Below the pieces are notes generated by a model. It was not told the origin of the DNA and made no database searches. It saw only the letters and a list, made by a program, of their open reading frames with translations. The position numbers and the translations under genes were made by a program. A stretch of DNA of 64,000 bases from Luteimonas saliphila. GTDB lineage: Bacteria > Pseudomonadota > Gammaproteobacteria > Xanthomonadales > Xanthomonadaceae. Of this stretch, positions 29,556 through 37,885 are shown one piece after another (the stretch's first letter is position 1; every line of letters starts with the position of its first letter). The stretch is taken from positions 62,001 through 126,000 of the forward strand of contig NZ_JAETWA010000045.1 in NCBI RefSeq assembly GCF_016774335.1. Reading direction: 5' to 3'.

Positions 29556-30149
29556 ATGATCCAGATTTCCGACAACGCGCAGGCGCATTTCCGCAAGCTG
29601 ATCGAGCGCGAAGCGCTGCCCGGCCTCGGCGTGCGCCTGGCCGCGGTGCACCCGGGCACGGCGCGGGCCGACGTGCGGCTCGAGTTCACCGAGCCCGCCG
29701 ACCTGCAGGGCGATGAATGGGCGATCGACTGCGAGGGCTTCACGCTCTGGCTGGACCCGGTGAGCGCACCGTTCCTCGACGGTGCGCAGATCGATTACGA
29801 GTCGCGCGCGACAGGCGGGCAATTGCAGATCCGGGCGCCCAAGATCAAGGGCGAGGCGCCACCGGAATCGGCGTCGATGGTCGAACGGGTGCGCTGGCTG
29901 ATCGAGTCCGAGATCAACCCGCAGCTGGCCATGCACCGCGGCCACGTCGCGCTGCAGGAAATCACCGCCGACGGCGTGGTGGTGCTGCGCTTCGGCGGCG
30001 GTTGCCACGGCTGCGGCATGGTCGACGTCACCCTGAAGCAGGGCATCGAGCGCACGCTGATGGACAAGGTGCCGGGCGTGACCGCGGTGCGCGACGCGAC
30101 CGACCACGAGACCGGGACGGCGCCCTACATGCCACGCGGCGCGGACTGA
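29556..30149 (+). CDS. nfuA: Fe-S biogenesis protein NfuA
   Basis: A 197-residue iron-sulfur carrier. The N-terminal half is a degenerate A-type scaffold ([15 protein letters not shown]); the C-terminal NifU-like domain carries the cluster-binding Cys150-x-x-Cys153 in [14 protein letters not shown], close to the positions in E. coli NfuA. It delivers 4Fe-4S clusters, notably under oxidative stress or iron shortage. It diverges from phhB and is followed 15 bp later by a membrane protein gene. Confidence 0.97.
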   Translation: MIQISDNAQAHFRKLIEREALPGLGVRLAAVHPGTARADVRLEFTEPADLQGDEWAIDCEGFTLWLDPVSAPFLDGAQIDYESRATGGQLQIRAPKIKGEAPPESASMVERVRWLIESEINPQLAMHRGHVALQEITADGVVVLRFGGGCHGCGMVDVTLKQGIERTLMDKVPGVTAVRDATDHETGTAPYMPRGAD

Positions 30150-30164
30150 CGGAACGCGGGCCGG

Positions 30165-31829
30165 GTGTTCTCGTCCAGCGAACTGATCGAAGCGGTCCGG
30201 CGCTCGCTGCGCAAGGGACGTTCGATCCGCCCGCCGCGGCCCGTCGGGGAGTTCCCCCCGGGCTGGGACGAGTGGTTCGCGACTTCGCGACTGGAGGCCC
30301 GTCGCATCGCGGTGGAGGCCGGAGCACTGGTGTCGGTGTTCCTTGCCCGCGCGCCGGTCTACGCGCGCGGCTACCGACGGCTCAACGGCCTGCAGGCGTT
30401 CGTGCGGCTGTGGCGGGCGGACTGGCGCGAGCGTCCGGCGCCCGATCGCCGCACGCGGATGTTCGCGATCGGCACGTCCCTGCTGCTGCACCTGTTGTGG
30501 TTGCAGCTGATGATCATGTTCATGGTCGGGCGTTTCCCGAACGAGGAAGCCGAGGCCGAGCGGCTGGGCGAGAACGTCACCCAGGTGGAGTTCATCGGCG
30601 AGGGCACCCCGCAGGACGAGGGTGGCGGCACGCAGCAGGCCGAACTGATGGTGCCGCAGGTGGCGGCCAGCCCGGCACCGGCCGCCACGGCACCGGCCGC
30701 GAGCGTGCCGGAGGCGTCGCCACCGCCTCCGCCGCCTTCCGTGGCCGACGTCGAACTGCCGCAGGAACAGCCGCCGCCGATCGCCGCGCAGCCGCTGGAG
30801 GTGACCGATACGCCGCAGCCCGACAGCGACTTCGTGCTGGTGCCGCCGACCCTCGACGTTCCGCAGCCGCCGGTGCTGGCCACGCCGGAGCTGAGCGCGC
30901 CGACGCCCGAGGTGCGCGTGGTCGAAGTGCCGATGGTGACGCCGCCGCCGCAGATCCGGCCGTTGCCGCGTCGCGACGTCAACGTGCCCGACGTGCGGCA
31001 GCCGGAGGTCGAGATCGTCGAACGTGCCGTGCCCGCTCCCGCGCCGGAGATCGCACTACGGGTTCCCCGCACCACCGCGCCGGCGGCGCCCGAACTGCGT
31101 CGCGACGGACCGGCGATCGCCCAGCGCGACATCGAACTTCGCGCGCCAAGCCCCGGGGCCGGCTCCGCCGATCGCGCGACGGACAGCACCGCGCAGGGCA
31201 CGCCCGCGGCCGCCGGCACCGCGTCTTCGTCCTCCACCGAAGCAGGCGGGCGACGCGAGGCCGGGCAGGGCGCCACGCCGTCGGCATCGACGGCCGGCGC
31301 GGGACCGGCATCGAGCCCGGCACCGGGCGCGCTGCCTTCGCCAAGGCGCGGCGACGACTGGGGCGATTCCGACCGCAACGTGCCCGGCGGGCAGTCGGGA
31401 AGTCCATCGGGGCTGTTCAACGCGGACGGCAGTCCACGCCTGGCGGGCAACACCGGCAACGTCGGCGGTGGCCTGCCGCCCGGGACCATCACCGAGGACT
31501 TCGAAAAGATCGACCGCATGGGGACCTGGCTCAAGCGCCCGCCGATCGGCTACGAGCCGAGCAGCTTCGATCGTTTCTGGGTGCCGCACGAGACCCTGCT
31601 CGAGGAATGGGTCCGGCGCAGCATCAAGGAAGTGTTGATCCCGATTCCCGGCACCGGCAAGCGGATCCGCTGCACGGTGGCGATGCTCATGCTGGGCGGC
31701 GCCTGCGGGATCAGCGATCCGAACATGCTCGATATCGAGGCCGAGGCGCGCAAGCCGCCGGACGTGCCGTTCAAGCGCGAGCTGCAGGAAGACCAGGACA
31801 GCCTCGGACCGGCGCCGGCCACACGCTGA
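30165..31829 (+). CDS. transmembrane repetitive protein (TonB/TolA-like layout)
   Basis: A 554-residue protein starting at GTG. Residues 1-95 are basic and probably cytoplasmic; one helix lies at about 100-123 ([18 protein letters not shown]). A long periplasmic Pro/Ala/Val-rich, repetitive region covers about 160-440. The C-terminal 110 residues look folded ([57 protein letters not shown]). Proteins with this name occur in xanthomonads; the function is unknown. The layout suggests a cell-envelope bridge. It follows nfuA by 15 bp, so co-expression is likely. Confidence 0.8.
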   Translation: MFSSSELIEAVRRSLRKGRSIRPPRPVGEFPPGWDEWFATSRLEARRIAVEAGALVSVFLARAPVYARGYRRLNGLQAFVRLWRADWRERPAPDRRTRMFAIGTSLLLHLLWLQLMIMFMVGRFPNEEAEAERLGENVTQVEFIGEGTPQDEGGGTQQAELMVPQVAASPAPAATAPAASVPEASPPPPPPSVADVELPQEQPPPIAAQPLEVTDTPQPDSDFVLVPPTLDVPQPPVLATPELSAPTPEVRVVEVPMVTPPPQIRPLPRRDVNVPDVRQPEVEIVERAVPAPAPEIALRVPRTTAPAAPELRRDGPAIAQRDIELRAPSPGAGSADRATDSTAQGTPAAAGTASSSSTEAGGRREAGQGATPSASTAGAGPASSPAPGALPSPRRGDDWGDSDRNVPGGQSGSPSGLFNADGSPRLAGNTGNVGGGLPPGTITEDFEKIDRMGTWLKRPPIGYEPSSFDRFWVPHETLLEEWVRRSIKEVLIPIPGTGKRIRCTVAMLMLGGACGISDPNMLDIEAEARKPPDVPFKRELQEDQDSLGPAPATR

Positions 31830-31943
31830 GGGCGTGCGCGCCATTGCCGCGGACGTGCGGTCGCGCCCGAGATCGGGCAGCGGGATCGTGCGCGGCGCAG
31901 CAGCACAAGGCCCCTGCGGCAATATGGGCTGAAGCAGGCCTCC

Positions 31944-31970
31944 GTAGGAGCGCCTTCAGGCGCGACCGGC
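31944..31970 (+). repeat. REP element with GTAG head (SMAG-like)
   Basis: GTAGGAGCGCC-TTCA-GGCGCGACCGGC: a GTAG head followed by a short perfect stem (GCGCC/GGCGC) and 4-base loop. This matches the GTAG-headed repetitive extragenic palindromes of Stenotrophomonas and other xanthomonads. It lies alone in the 258-bp gap after the repetitive-protein gene. Confidence 0.75.
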
Positions 31971-32034
31971 GCCCCGGGTAGGGCCCCCGGCCTCGACACG
32001 CCGCGGCCGGCAACGCCACGCGATCGCGCCCATG

Positions 32035-32056
32035 AAAAAGACCCGCGATGCGCGGG
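32035..32056 (-). terminator. intrinsic terminator of the cytochrome c operon
   Basis: A 6-bp perfect GC stem (CCCGCG / CGCGGG, loop ATG) at 32042-32056; on the minus strand it is followed by GTCTTTTT (A-run 32035-32039 on the plus strand). It lies about 30 bp past the downstream cytochrome gene. Confidence 0.85.
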
Positions 32057-32087
32057 CCTGTTTCGAGGCCGCCGCCGGGCGCCGGGG

Positions 32088-32528
32088 TCAGTGCGCGCCG
32101 TGCAGGTCCCGCAACTGCGAGGGACGCGAGGCGAAGTACGCGGCCAGGTCGGCGATCTGCTGGTCGCTGAGGTTGGCCGCCTGCTGCGACATCAGCGCGT
32201 GCTCGCGCTTGCCGTCGCGGTACTGCACGATCGCGTGCTCGAGATAGTCGTAGTACTGGCCGCCGAGCTTGGGGTAGCTGTCGTCCAGCGGCGCATTGCC
32301 GTCGGCGCCGTGACAGTCGATGCAGGACTGGCCGGTGGCCTGGCCCTTGGCATTGGCCAGCGTCTCGCCCTCGGCAAGCCGGCCGGTGGGCAGGCCGGCG
32401 GAGGACGACTTCGCGCCTGCGGCATTCCCGGCGCCCGGGTCGCCGCCGCAGGCGGCAAGGGCGAATGCGAACAGCAGCGCGGCGGCCAGCGGGCCGACGC
32501 GGGCGGGACGGGCGGTGGTGCGGCTCAT
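32088..32528 (-). CDS. c-type cytochrome lipoprotein
   Basis: A 146-residue protein with a lipoprotein signal (FAFALAACGG, lipid at Cys27) and one haem c site, CIDCH, followed by GADGNAPLDDSYPKLGGQ with a likely Met ligand later. The KLGGQYYDYLEHAIVQYRDG stretch is typical of class I cytochromes of the c553/c4 half-domain type. It should shuttle electrons in the periplasm or on a membrane face. The start overlaps the stop of the upstream cytochrome gene (ATGA), so the two form an operon. Confidence 0.92.
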   Translation of the reverse strand: MSRTTARPARVGPLAAALLFAFALAACGGDPGAGNAAGAKSSSAGLPTGRLAEGETLANAKGQATGQSCIDCHGADGNAPLDDSYPKLGGQYYDYLEHAIVQYRDGKREHALMSQQAANLSDQQIADLAAYFASRPSQLRDLHGAH

Positions 32529-32980
32529 GGCTTCAGCTCCGACAGGAAGGCGGCGATATCGGCGATGTCCTGGTCGGAAAAGCTCTGCGCCTGCGCTTCC
32601 ATGGTCGGGTGGGTGCGGGTGCCCTTCCTGTATTCGCTCAGCGCATTGGTGAGGTAGAGCGCCGACTGTCCGCCGATCCGCGGCACGTGGTAGGTCGGAT
32701 AGACGTTCTTGTAGCCGACGATGCCGTGGCAGCCCTGGCAGGTGTAGGTCAGCAGGCGCCCGGTGTCCGCATCGCCGGTCAGCACCGCCGGGGTGGCCGC
32801 GGGCGCGGGCGCCGGCGTGGCGGCGGCTCGCGCTGCGGTGGTTTCGGCCGGCGCTGCTTCGGCTGGTGCGGCTTCGGCCGCGGGTGTTTCGGCATCCTGG
32901 GCCGGCGCAGTGCGCGGCAGGGAAGCCAGCGCGAGCAGCGCAACGGCGAGGCTGGCGGCGATCGTCAACGGTCGCGTCAT
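32525..32980 (-). CDS. periplasmic c-type cytochrome
   Basis: A 151-residue exported class I cytochrome: signal peptide (SLAVALLALASLPRTAPAQ), an Ala/Pro/Glu-rich linker of about 45 residues (repeats of PAEAAPAE), then the haem site CQGCH and RIGGQSALYLTNALSEYRKG. It is a paralogue of the next gene; together they resemble the two halves of a dihaem cytochrome c4 split into separate proteins. The linker may tether the haem domain. First gene of the operon behind a strong promoter. Confidence 0.92.
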   Translation of the reverse strand: MTRPLTIAASLAVALLALASLPRTAPAQDAETPAAEAAPAEAAPAETTAARAAATPAPAPAATPAVLTGDADTGRLLTYTCQGCHGIVGYKNVYPTYHVPRIGGQSALYLTNALSEYRKGTRTHPTMEAQAQSFSDQDIADIAAFLSELKP

Positions 32981-33061
32981 GAAGTGTGTCCGCAGTCCTG
33001 GTGGCTGTATGGCTCGAGGTATCGGCATCGGCGACGACGTGCATCGGCGCGCAATCGGGCC

Positions 33062-33090
33062 AGTATAGCTTGCGCTCCACCGACTGTTAA
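33062..33090 (-). promoter_or_regulatory. sigma-70 promoter of the cytochrome c operon
   Basis: On the minus strand: -35 TTAACA (33085-33090), 17-base spacer, -10 TATACT (33062-33067). Each box differs from consensus at one base. The predicted leader is about 75 bases. Confidence 0.8.
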
Positions 33091-33241
33091 CGGATCGGCG
33101 AGTCGCGCGATCCCGCTTGCGGGCAGTCGCGCGAGCCGCAATGGCTGCAACCGGCCCGGTCACGTCCGCATCCCTGCCTGCGTCCACGACCTGCCGCCGG
33201 GAGTCACCATGACCTTCGGCGGATACCGCCCGCAGTCCGGG

Positions 33242-33250
33242 TGATATACC
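33242..33250 (+). promoter_or_regulatory. possible extended -10 for the RND efflux operon
   Basis: TGATATACC fits the TGn-TATAAT extended -10 pattern (TATACC at 33245-33250), 34 bp before the adaptor start. No matching -35 is seen. Confidence 0.4.
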
Positions 33251-33283
33251 TTGCTACAACACCATAGGGGCCTCGCCAAATCC

Positions 33284-34408
33284 ATGTACACGAACCGAAT
33301 TTTCCCCGGGTTCCGCCCGGTCCTGGTCATCGGCATGCTGTCGGCCGCGCTGCTGCTGGCTGGCTGCGGTGGCGGCGGCGACGCCAACGCGAAGGACGCG
33401 GAAAACAAGGGTCCGGACGCGATCCCGGTCGAAGTCGAGAAGGTGGCGCGGCGTGCGATCGCGGCCAGCTACGCCAACACCGCGACCCTCGAGCCCCTCG
33501 CCGAATCGCAGGTGGTGGCCAAGACCTCGGGCGTGGCGCTGCAGGTGCTGGTGGAGGAGGGTCAGGCGGTTCGGGCCGGGCAGCCACTGGTGCGGCTGGA
33601 CGCCGACCGCGCGCGCCTGCAGGCCGCGCAGAGTTCCGCCCAGTTGCGCAAGCTCGAGGCCAACTTCAAGCGTGCCCAGCAACTGGAATCGCAGCAGATG
33701 GTCAGCGCCAACGACCTCGACCAGTTGCGCTACGACCTCGAGAACGCGCGCGCGGTGAACCGCCTCGCCGATCTCGAACTGTCCTACACCCACGTGGTCG
33801 CGCCGATCTCGGGCGTGATCGCCTCGCGCGACATCAAGCCGGGCAACTTCGTGCAGATCAACTCGCCGATCTTCCGCATCGTCGACAGCAGCCGGCTCGA
33901 GGCCACGCTCAACGTACCCGAGCGCGAGATCGCCAAGCTCAAGCCGGGGCAGGCGGTCGAACTGATCGCCGACGCGCTGCCGGGCAAGCGCTTCACCGGC
34001 ACCGTGGACCGGGTGTCGCCGGTGGTGGACACCGGCACCGGCACCTTCCGCGTGGTCGCCGCGTTCGCCGGCGACGGCGGGCTGCAGCCGGGCATGTTCA
34101 GCCGCCTGTCGATCAATTACGACCAGCGTGCCGATGCGCTGGTGGTGCCGCGCGTCGCGTTGCTCGAGGATGGCGGCGCGCCGGCCGTGTATGCGGTCCG
34201 CGACGGCAAGGCCTCGCGCATCGGGGTGACGCTGGGCTATGCCGACGGCGGCTGGATCGAGGTGCGCGAGGGACTGGAGGAGGGCGACGCGGTGGTCGTC
34301 GCCGGCAAGGCCGCGCTGCGCGAAGGCAGCGCCGTACAGGTGCTGGGCGAAGCCGCGGCCGACAAGGCGAAGCCGGAACCGGCCGCGGCGGCGCAGGCGG
34401 GCAACTGA
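33284..34408 (+). CDS. RND efflux periplasmic adaptor (membrane fusion protein)
   Basis: A 374-residue lipoprotein: signal ending LLLAGCGG with lipid at Cys28. Order of domains: membrane-proximal strand, lipoyl half (VAKTSGVALQVLVEEGQAVR), helical hairpin (about 105-160), second lipoyl half (YTHVVAPISGVIASRDIKPG), beta-barrel (SRLEATLNVPEREIAKL), and the membrane-proximal domain. It would link an inner-membrane RND pump to an outer-membrane channel; no TolC-like gene is in the operon, so a channel encoded elsewhere is needed. The ATG of MYTNRIFPG is chosen over a TTG 11 codons earlier. Stop and next start overlap (TGATG). Confidence 0.95.
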   Translation: MYTNRIFPGFRPVLVIGMLSAALLLAGCGGGGDANAKDAENKGPDAIPVEVEKVARRAIAASYANTATLEPLAESQVVAKTSGVALQVLVEEGQAVRAGQPLVRLDADRARLQAAQSSAQLRKLEANFKRAQQLESQQMVSANDLDQLRYDLENARAVNRLADLELSYTHVVAPISGVIASRDIKPGNFVQINSPIFRIVDSSRLEATLNVPEREIAKLKPGQAVELIADALPGKRFTGTVDRVSPVVDTGTGTFRVVAAFAGDGGLQPGMFSRLSINYDQRADALVVPRVALLEDGGAPAVYAVRDGKASRIGVTLGYADGGWIEVREGLEEGDAVVVAGKAALREGSAVQVLGEAAADKAKPEPAAAAQAGN

Positions 34409-37400
34409 TGGGTCCGCACGATCCGCCGCCCGGAGGCGGCTTCGACCTGGTCGAGTTCGCCACGCGGCGCCGCGTCACCATCGCGATGATGACGCTGACC
34501 CTGGTGCTGTTCGGCCTGATCTCGCTGTCGGGCCTGAAGGTCGAGCTGCTGCCCGACCTGAGTTATCCCACGCTGACCGTGCGCACCGACTACGAAGGCG
34601 CCGCGCCGGCGGAAGTCGAGACCCTGATCTCGCAGCCGGCCGAGGAGGCGCTGGGCGTGGTCAAGGGATTGCGCAAGCTCAAGTCGATCTCGCGCACGGG
34701 ACAGAGCGACGTCGTGCTCGAGTTCGCCTGGGGCACCGACATGGAGCAGGCCGGGCTCGACGTGCGCGACAAGATGGAGACGCTGCAGTTGCCGCTGGAG
34801 GCCAGGCCGCCGGTGCTGCTGCGCTTCAATCCCTCGACCCAGCCGATCATGCGCCTGGCGCTGTCCTCGACCCAGGAAGGCGGCAGCGAGGCGGACGCCG
34901 TGCGCCGTCTGATGGAACTGCGGCGCTATGCCGACGACGACCTCAAGCGCAAGCTCGAGCCGGTGGCGGGCGTCGCGGCGGTCAAGGTCGGGGGTGGGCT
35001 CGAGGACGAGATCCAGGTCGACATCGACCAGCGCAGGCTGGCCCAGCTCGGACTGTCGCTGGACAACGTGATCCAGCGCCTGCAGCAGGAGAACGTGAAC
35101 CTCTCCGGCGGCCGCCTGGAAGAGGGCTCGCAGCGCTACCTGGTGCGCACGGTCAACCAGTTCGCCACGGTCGAGCAGATGCGCGAGATGCTGCTGACCA
35201 CCGCGGGCGGCGCGTCGGGCGCAGCCTCCACCGGCGAGAACCGGCAGCTGATGACCGCGATCCTGGGCAGCCGCGATCCGAACGTGATCGCCGCCCTGCG
35301 CAGCGACGGCAGCGGTGGCGGAAGCTCGCCGGTGCGGCTGCGCGACGTGGCCGAGGTGCGCCAGGGCTACAAGGAGCGCGAGGCGGTGATCCGCAGCGCC
35401 GGCCACGAGGCGGTCGAGCTGGCGATCTACAAGGAAGGCGACGCCAACACCGTGGCCACCGCCGACGCGCTCGAGACGCGGCTGAAGCTGGTCCGCGAGC
35501 AACTGCCGCGCGACATCGAGATGACCGTGGTCGAGGACCAGTCGGTCTTCATCCGGCACGCGATCCGCGACGTCAAGGTCGACGCGGTGATCGGCGGCAT
35601 GCTCGCGATCCTGATCATCTTCCTGTTCCTGCGCGATGGCTGGAGCACGTTCGTGATCTCGCTGTCGCTGCCGGTCTCGATCATCACCACGTTCTTCTTC
35701 ATGGGCCAGCTGGGCCTGAGCCTCAACCTGATGTCGCTCGGCGGCCTGGCGCTGGCGACGGGACTGGTGGTCGACGACTCGATCGTCGTGCTCGAATCGG
35801 TCGCCAAGGCGCGCGAGCGCGGGCTGGGCATCCTGGAGGCGGCGATCTCGGGCACGCGCGAGGTGTTCATGGCGGTCGTGGCCTCGACCCTGACCACGAT
35901 CGCGGTGTTCCTGCCGCTGGTCTTCGTCGAGGGCATCGCCGGCCAGCTGTTCCGCGACCAGGCGCTGACCGTGTCGATCGCGATCGCGGTCTCGCTGGTG
36001 GTGTCGATGACCCTGGTCCCGATGCTCAGCTCGCTCAAGGGACGTCCGCCGATGGCGTTCCCCGAGGAGGAGCCGCATCCGCAGTGGCGGCCGGCGAGCC
36101 GCTGGAAGAAGCCGGTCGCCGCGACCGGGCGCGGCGTCGGCGCCACCATCCGTTGGCTGTTCTTCGCGGTCGTCTGGGCCCTGGTGCGCCTGTGGCGTGG
36201 ACTGGTGGCCGTGGTCGGGCCGGTCATGCGCAAGGCCAGCGACCTGGCGATGGCGCCCTACAACCGCGCAGAGGCGCGCTACCTGCGGATGCTGCCGGCG
36301 GCGCTGGCGCGGCCCTGGCCGGTGCTGGTCGGCGCGGCGCTGGCGTTCGCGCTGACCGTCGCGGCGTTGCCGTTCCTGGGCCTGGACCTGATCCCGCAAC
36401 TGGCGCAGGACCGGTTCGAGATGACCGTCAAGCTGCCGCCGGGCACGCCGCTCGCGCAGACCGATGCGCTGGTGCGCGACGTCCAGCGCAGGCATGCCGA
36501 CGAGGAAGGCGTGCGCCTGCTGTACGGCGTCTCCGGCACCGGCACCCGGCTCGATGCCAGTCCCACCGAGAGCGGCGAGAACATCGGCAAGCTGTCGGTG
36601 GTGATGGACGACACTGCGCGCGAGGCGGCGCTGGTCGAGCGTTTGCGCGGCACCATGCAGGCCTACCCGTCGGCGCAGGTGGATTTCGCGCGGCCGGAAC
36701 TGTTCTCGCTGTCGCCGCCGCTGGAGATCGAGATCGAGGGCAGCGACCTGGAGGCGATCCGCGTCGCCGGCGTGCGCCTGGCCGGCCTGATGCGCGCCAA
36801 CCCCAACTACGCCGACGTGACCTCGACGGTGGAGCAGGGATTCCCCGAGATCCAGGTCGTGTTCGACCAGGACCGCGCCGCGGCGCTGGGCCTGACCACG
36901 CGCCAGATCGCCGATGCGGTGGTCAACAAGGTGCGCGGCAACGTCGCCACCCGCTACAGCTTCCGCGATCGCAAGATCGACGTGCTGGTGCGGGTGCAGG
37001 AATCCGAGCGCTCGTCGGTGGACGACATCCGCCGCCTGATCGTGAACCCGGCCGGGGGCAGCCCGGTGGAGCTGGCCTCGGTCGCCGAGGTGGTCTCGAC
37101 CACTGGCCCCAGCGAAATCCATCGCGCCGACCAGCGCCGGGTGGCGATCGTGTCGGCCAACCTGCGCGACATCGACCTGGGCACCGCGATCGCCGACGTG
37201 GAGAAGATGGTGGCCGACAACCCGCTCGGCACCGACGTGGTCGTGCGCATGGGCGGCCAGGGCCAGGAGCTGGGCGACTCGGTGCGTTCGCTGCTGTTCG
37301 CGTTCGCGCTGGCGGTGTTCCTTGTGTACCTGGTGATGGCCTCGCAGTTCGAATCGCTGCTGCATCCGTTCGTGATCCTGTTCACCATCCCGCTGGCGAT

Positions 37401-37881
37401 GGTCGGCGCGGTCGCGGCGCTCATGCTCACCGGTTCGCCGATCTCGGTCGTCGTGTTCATCGGTCTGATCCTGCTGGTCGGGCTGGTGGTGAAGAACGCC
37501 ATCATCCTGATCGACAAGGTCAACCAGTTGCGGGAGGCCGGCATCGCCAAGCGCGAGGCCCTGGTGGAGGGCGCACGCTCGCGCCTGCGGCCGATCATGA
37601 TGACCACGCTGACCGCGGTGTTCGGCTTCATGCCGTTGGCGCTGGCCTTCGGCGAAGGTGCCGAGGTGCGCTCGCCCATGGCGATCACGGTGATCGGCGG
37701 CCTGCTGGTGTCGACCCTGCTCACCCTGCTGGTGATTCCGGTGGTCTACGACCTGCTGGACCGCAAGCCAGACGAGCATTACGCCGAGCGCGGCCGCCGC
37801 GCGCGCAACACCGCCGCGCAGGTCGCCGAGGTACTGTCGCACGAACAGGACGCGCTGGACGGCCCGGGCGCGAGGGGCTGA
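34408..37881 (+). CDS. RND-family efflux permease, subunit 1 (complete proton relay)
   Basis: A 1157-residue pump subunit, longer than the usual 1020-1050. It has 12 core helices with two large periplasmic loops. Proton-relay residues are present: Asp456-Asp457 in TGLVVDDSIVVLES (helix 4) and Lys1029 in GLVVKNAIILIDK (helix 10). The extra length comes mainly from an insert of about 45 residues between helices 6 and 7 (about 545-640) holding a Pro/Trp/Arg-rich stretch and a further hydrophobic segment (TIRWLFFAVVWALVRLW). It belongs to the HAE-1/HAE-2-like permeases. It overlaps the adaptor by 1 bp and is followed 4 bp later by a second permease. Confidence 0.96.
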   Translation: MGPHDPPPGGGFDLVEFATRRRVTIAMMTLTLVLFGLISLSGLKVELLPDLSYPTLTVRTDYEGAAPAEVETLISQPAEEALGVVKGLRKLKSISRTGQSDVVLEFAWGTDMEQAGLDVRDKMETLQLPLEARPPVLLRFNPSTQPIMRLALSSTQEGGSEADAVRRLMELRRYADDDLKRKLEPVAGVAAVKVGGGLEDEIQVDIDQRRLAQLGLSLDNVIQRLQQENVNLSGGRLEEGSQRYLVRTVNQFATVEQMREMLLTTAGGASGAASTGENRQLMTAILGSRDPNVIAALRSDGSGGGSSPVRLRDVAEVRQGYKEREAVIRSAGHEAVELAIYKEGDANTVATADALETRLKLVREQLPRDIEMTVVEDQSVFIRHAIRDVKVDAVIGGMLAILIIFLFLRDGWSTFVISLSLPVSIITTFFFMGQLGLSLNLMSLGGLALATGLVVDDSIVVLESVAKARERGLGILEAAISGTREVFMAVVASTLTTIAVFLPLVFVEGIAGQLFRDQALTVSIAIAVSLVVSMTLVPMLSSLKGRPPMAFPEEEPHPQWRPASRWKKPVAATGRGVGATIRWLFFAVVWALVRLWRGLVAVVGPVMRKASDLAMAPYNRAEARYLRMLPAALARPWPVLVGAALAFALTVAALPFLGLDLIPQLAQDRFEMTVKLPPGTPLAQTDALVRDVQRRHADEEGVRLLYGVSGTGTRLDASPTESGENIGKLSVVMDDTAREAALVERLRGTMQAYPSAQVDFARPELFSLSPPLEIEIEGSDLEAIRVAGVRLAGLMRANPNYADVTSTVEQGFPEIQVVFDQDRAAALGLTTRQIADAVVNKVRGNVATRYSFRDRKIDVLVRVQESERSSVDDIRRLIVNPAGGSPVELASVAEVVSTTGPSEIHRADQRRVAIVSANLRDIDLGTAIADVEKMVADNPLGTDVVVRMGGQGQELGDSVRSLLFAFALAVFLVYLVMASQFESLLHPFVILFTIPLAMVGAVAALMLTGSPISVVVFIGLILLVGLVVKNAIILIDKVNQLREAGIAKREALVEGARSRLRPIMMTTLTAVFGFMPLALAFGEGAEVRSPMAITVIGGLLVSTLLTLLVIPVVYDLLDRKPDEHYAERGRRARNTAAQVAEVLSHEQDALDGPGARG

Positions 37882-37885
37882 GGCG

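Larger units (their letters stand above)
32981..33283. other. 303-bp divergent intergenic region, cytochromes / RND adaptor
   Basis: It holds the promoters described separately for the minus-strand cytochrome operon and for the plus-strand efflux operon. A dyad of the form TCGCGCGA / GCGCGAGC type (33106-33137) lies between them. No coding sequence is supported; a frame beginning ATGACCTTCGGC near 33209 is short and ends before the adaptor gene. Confidence 0.55.
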
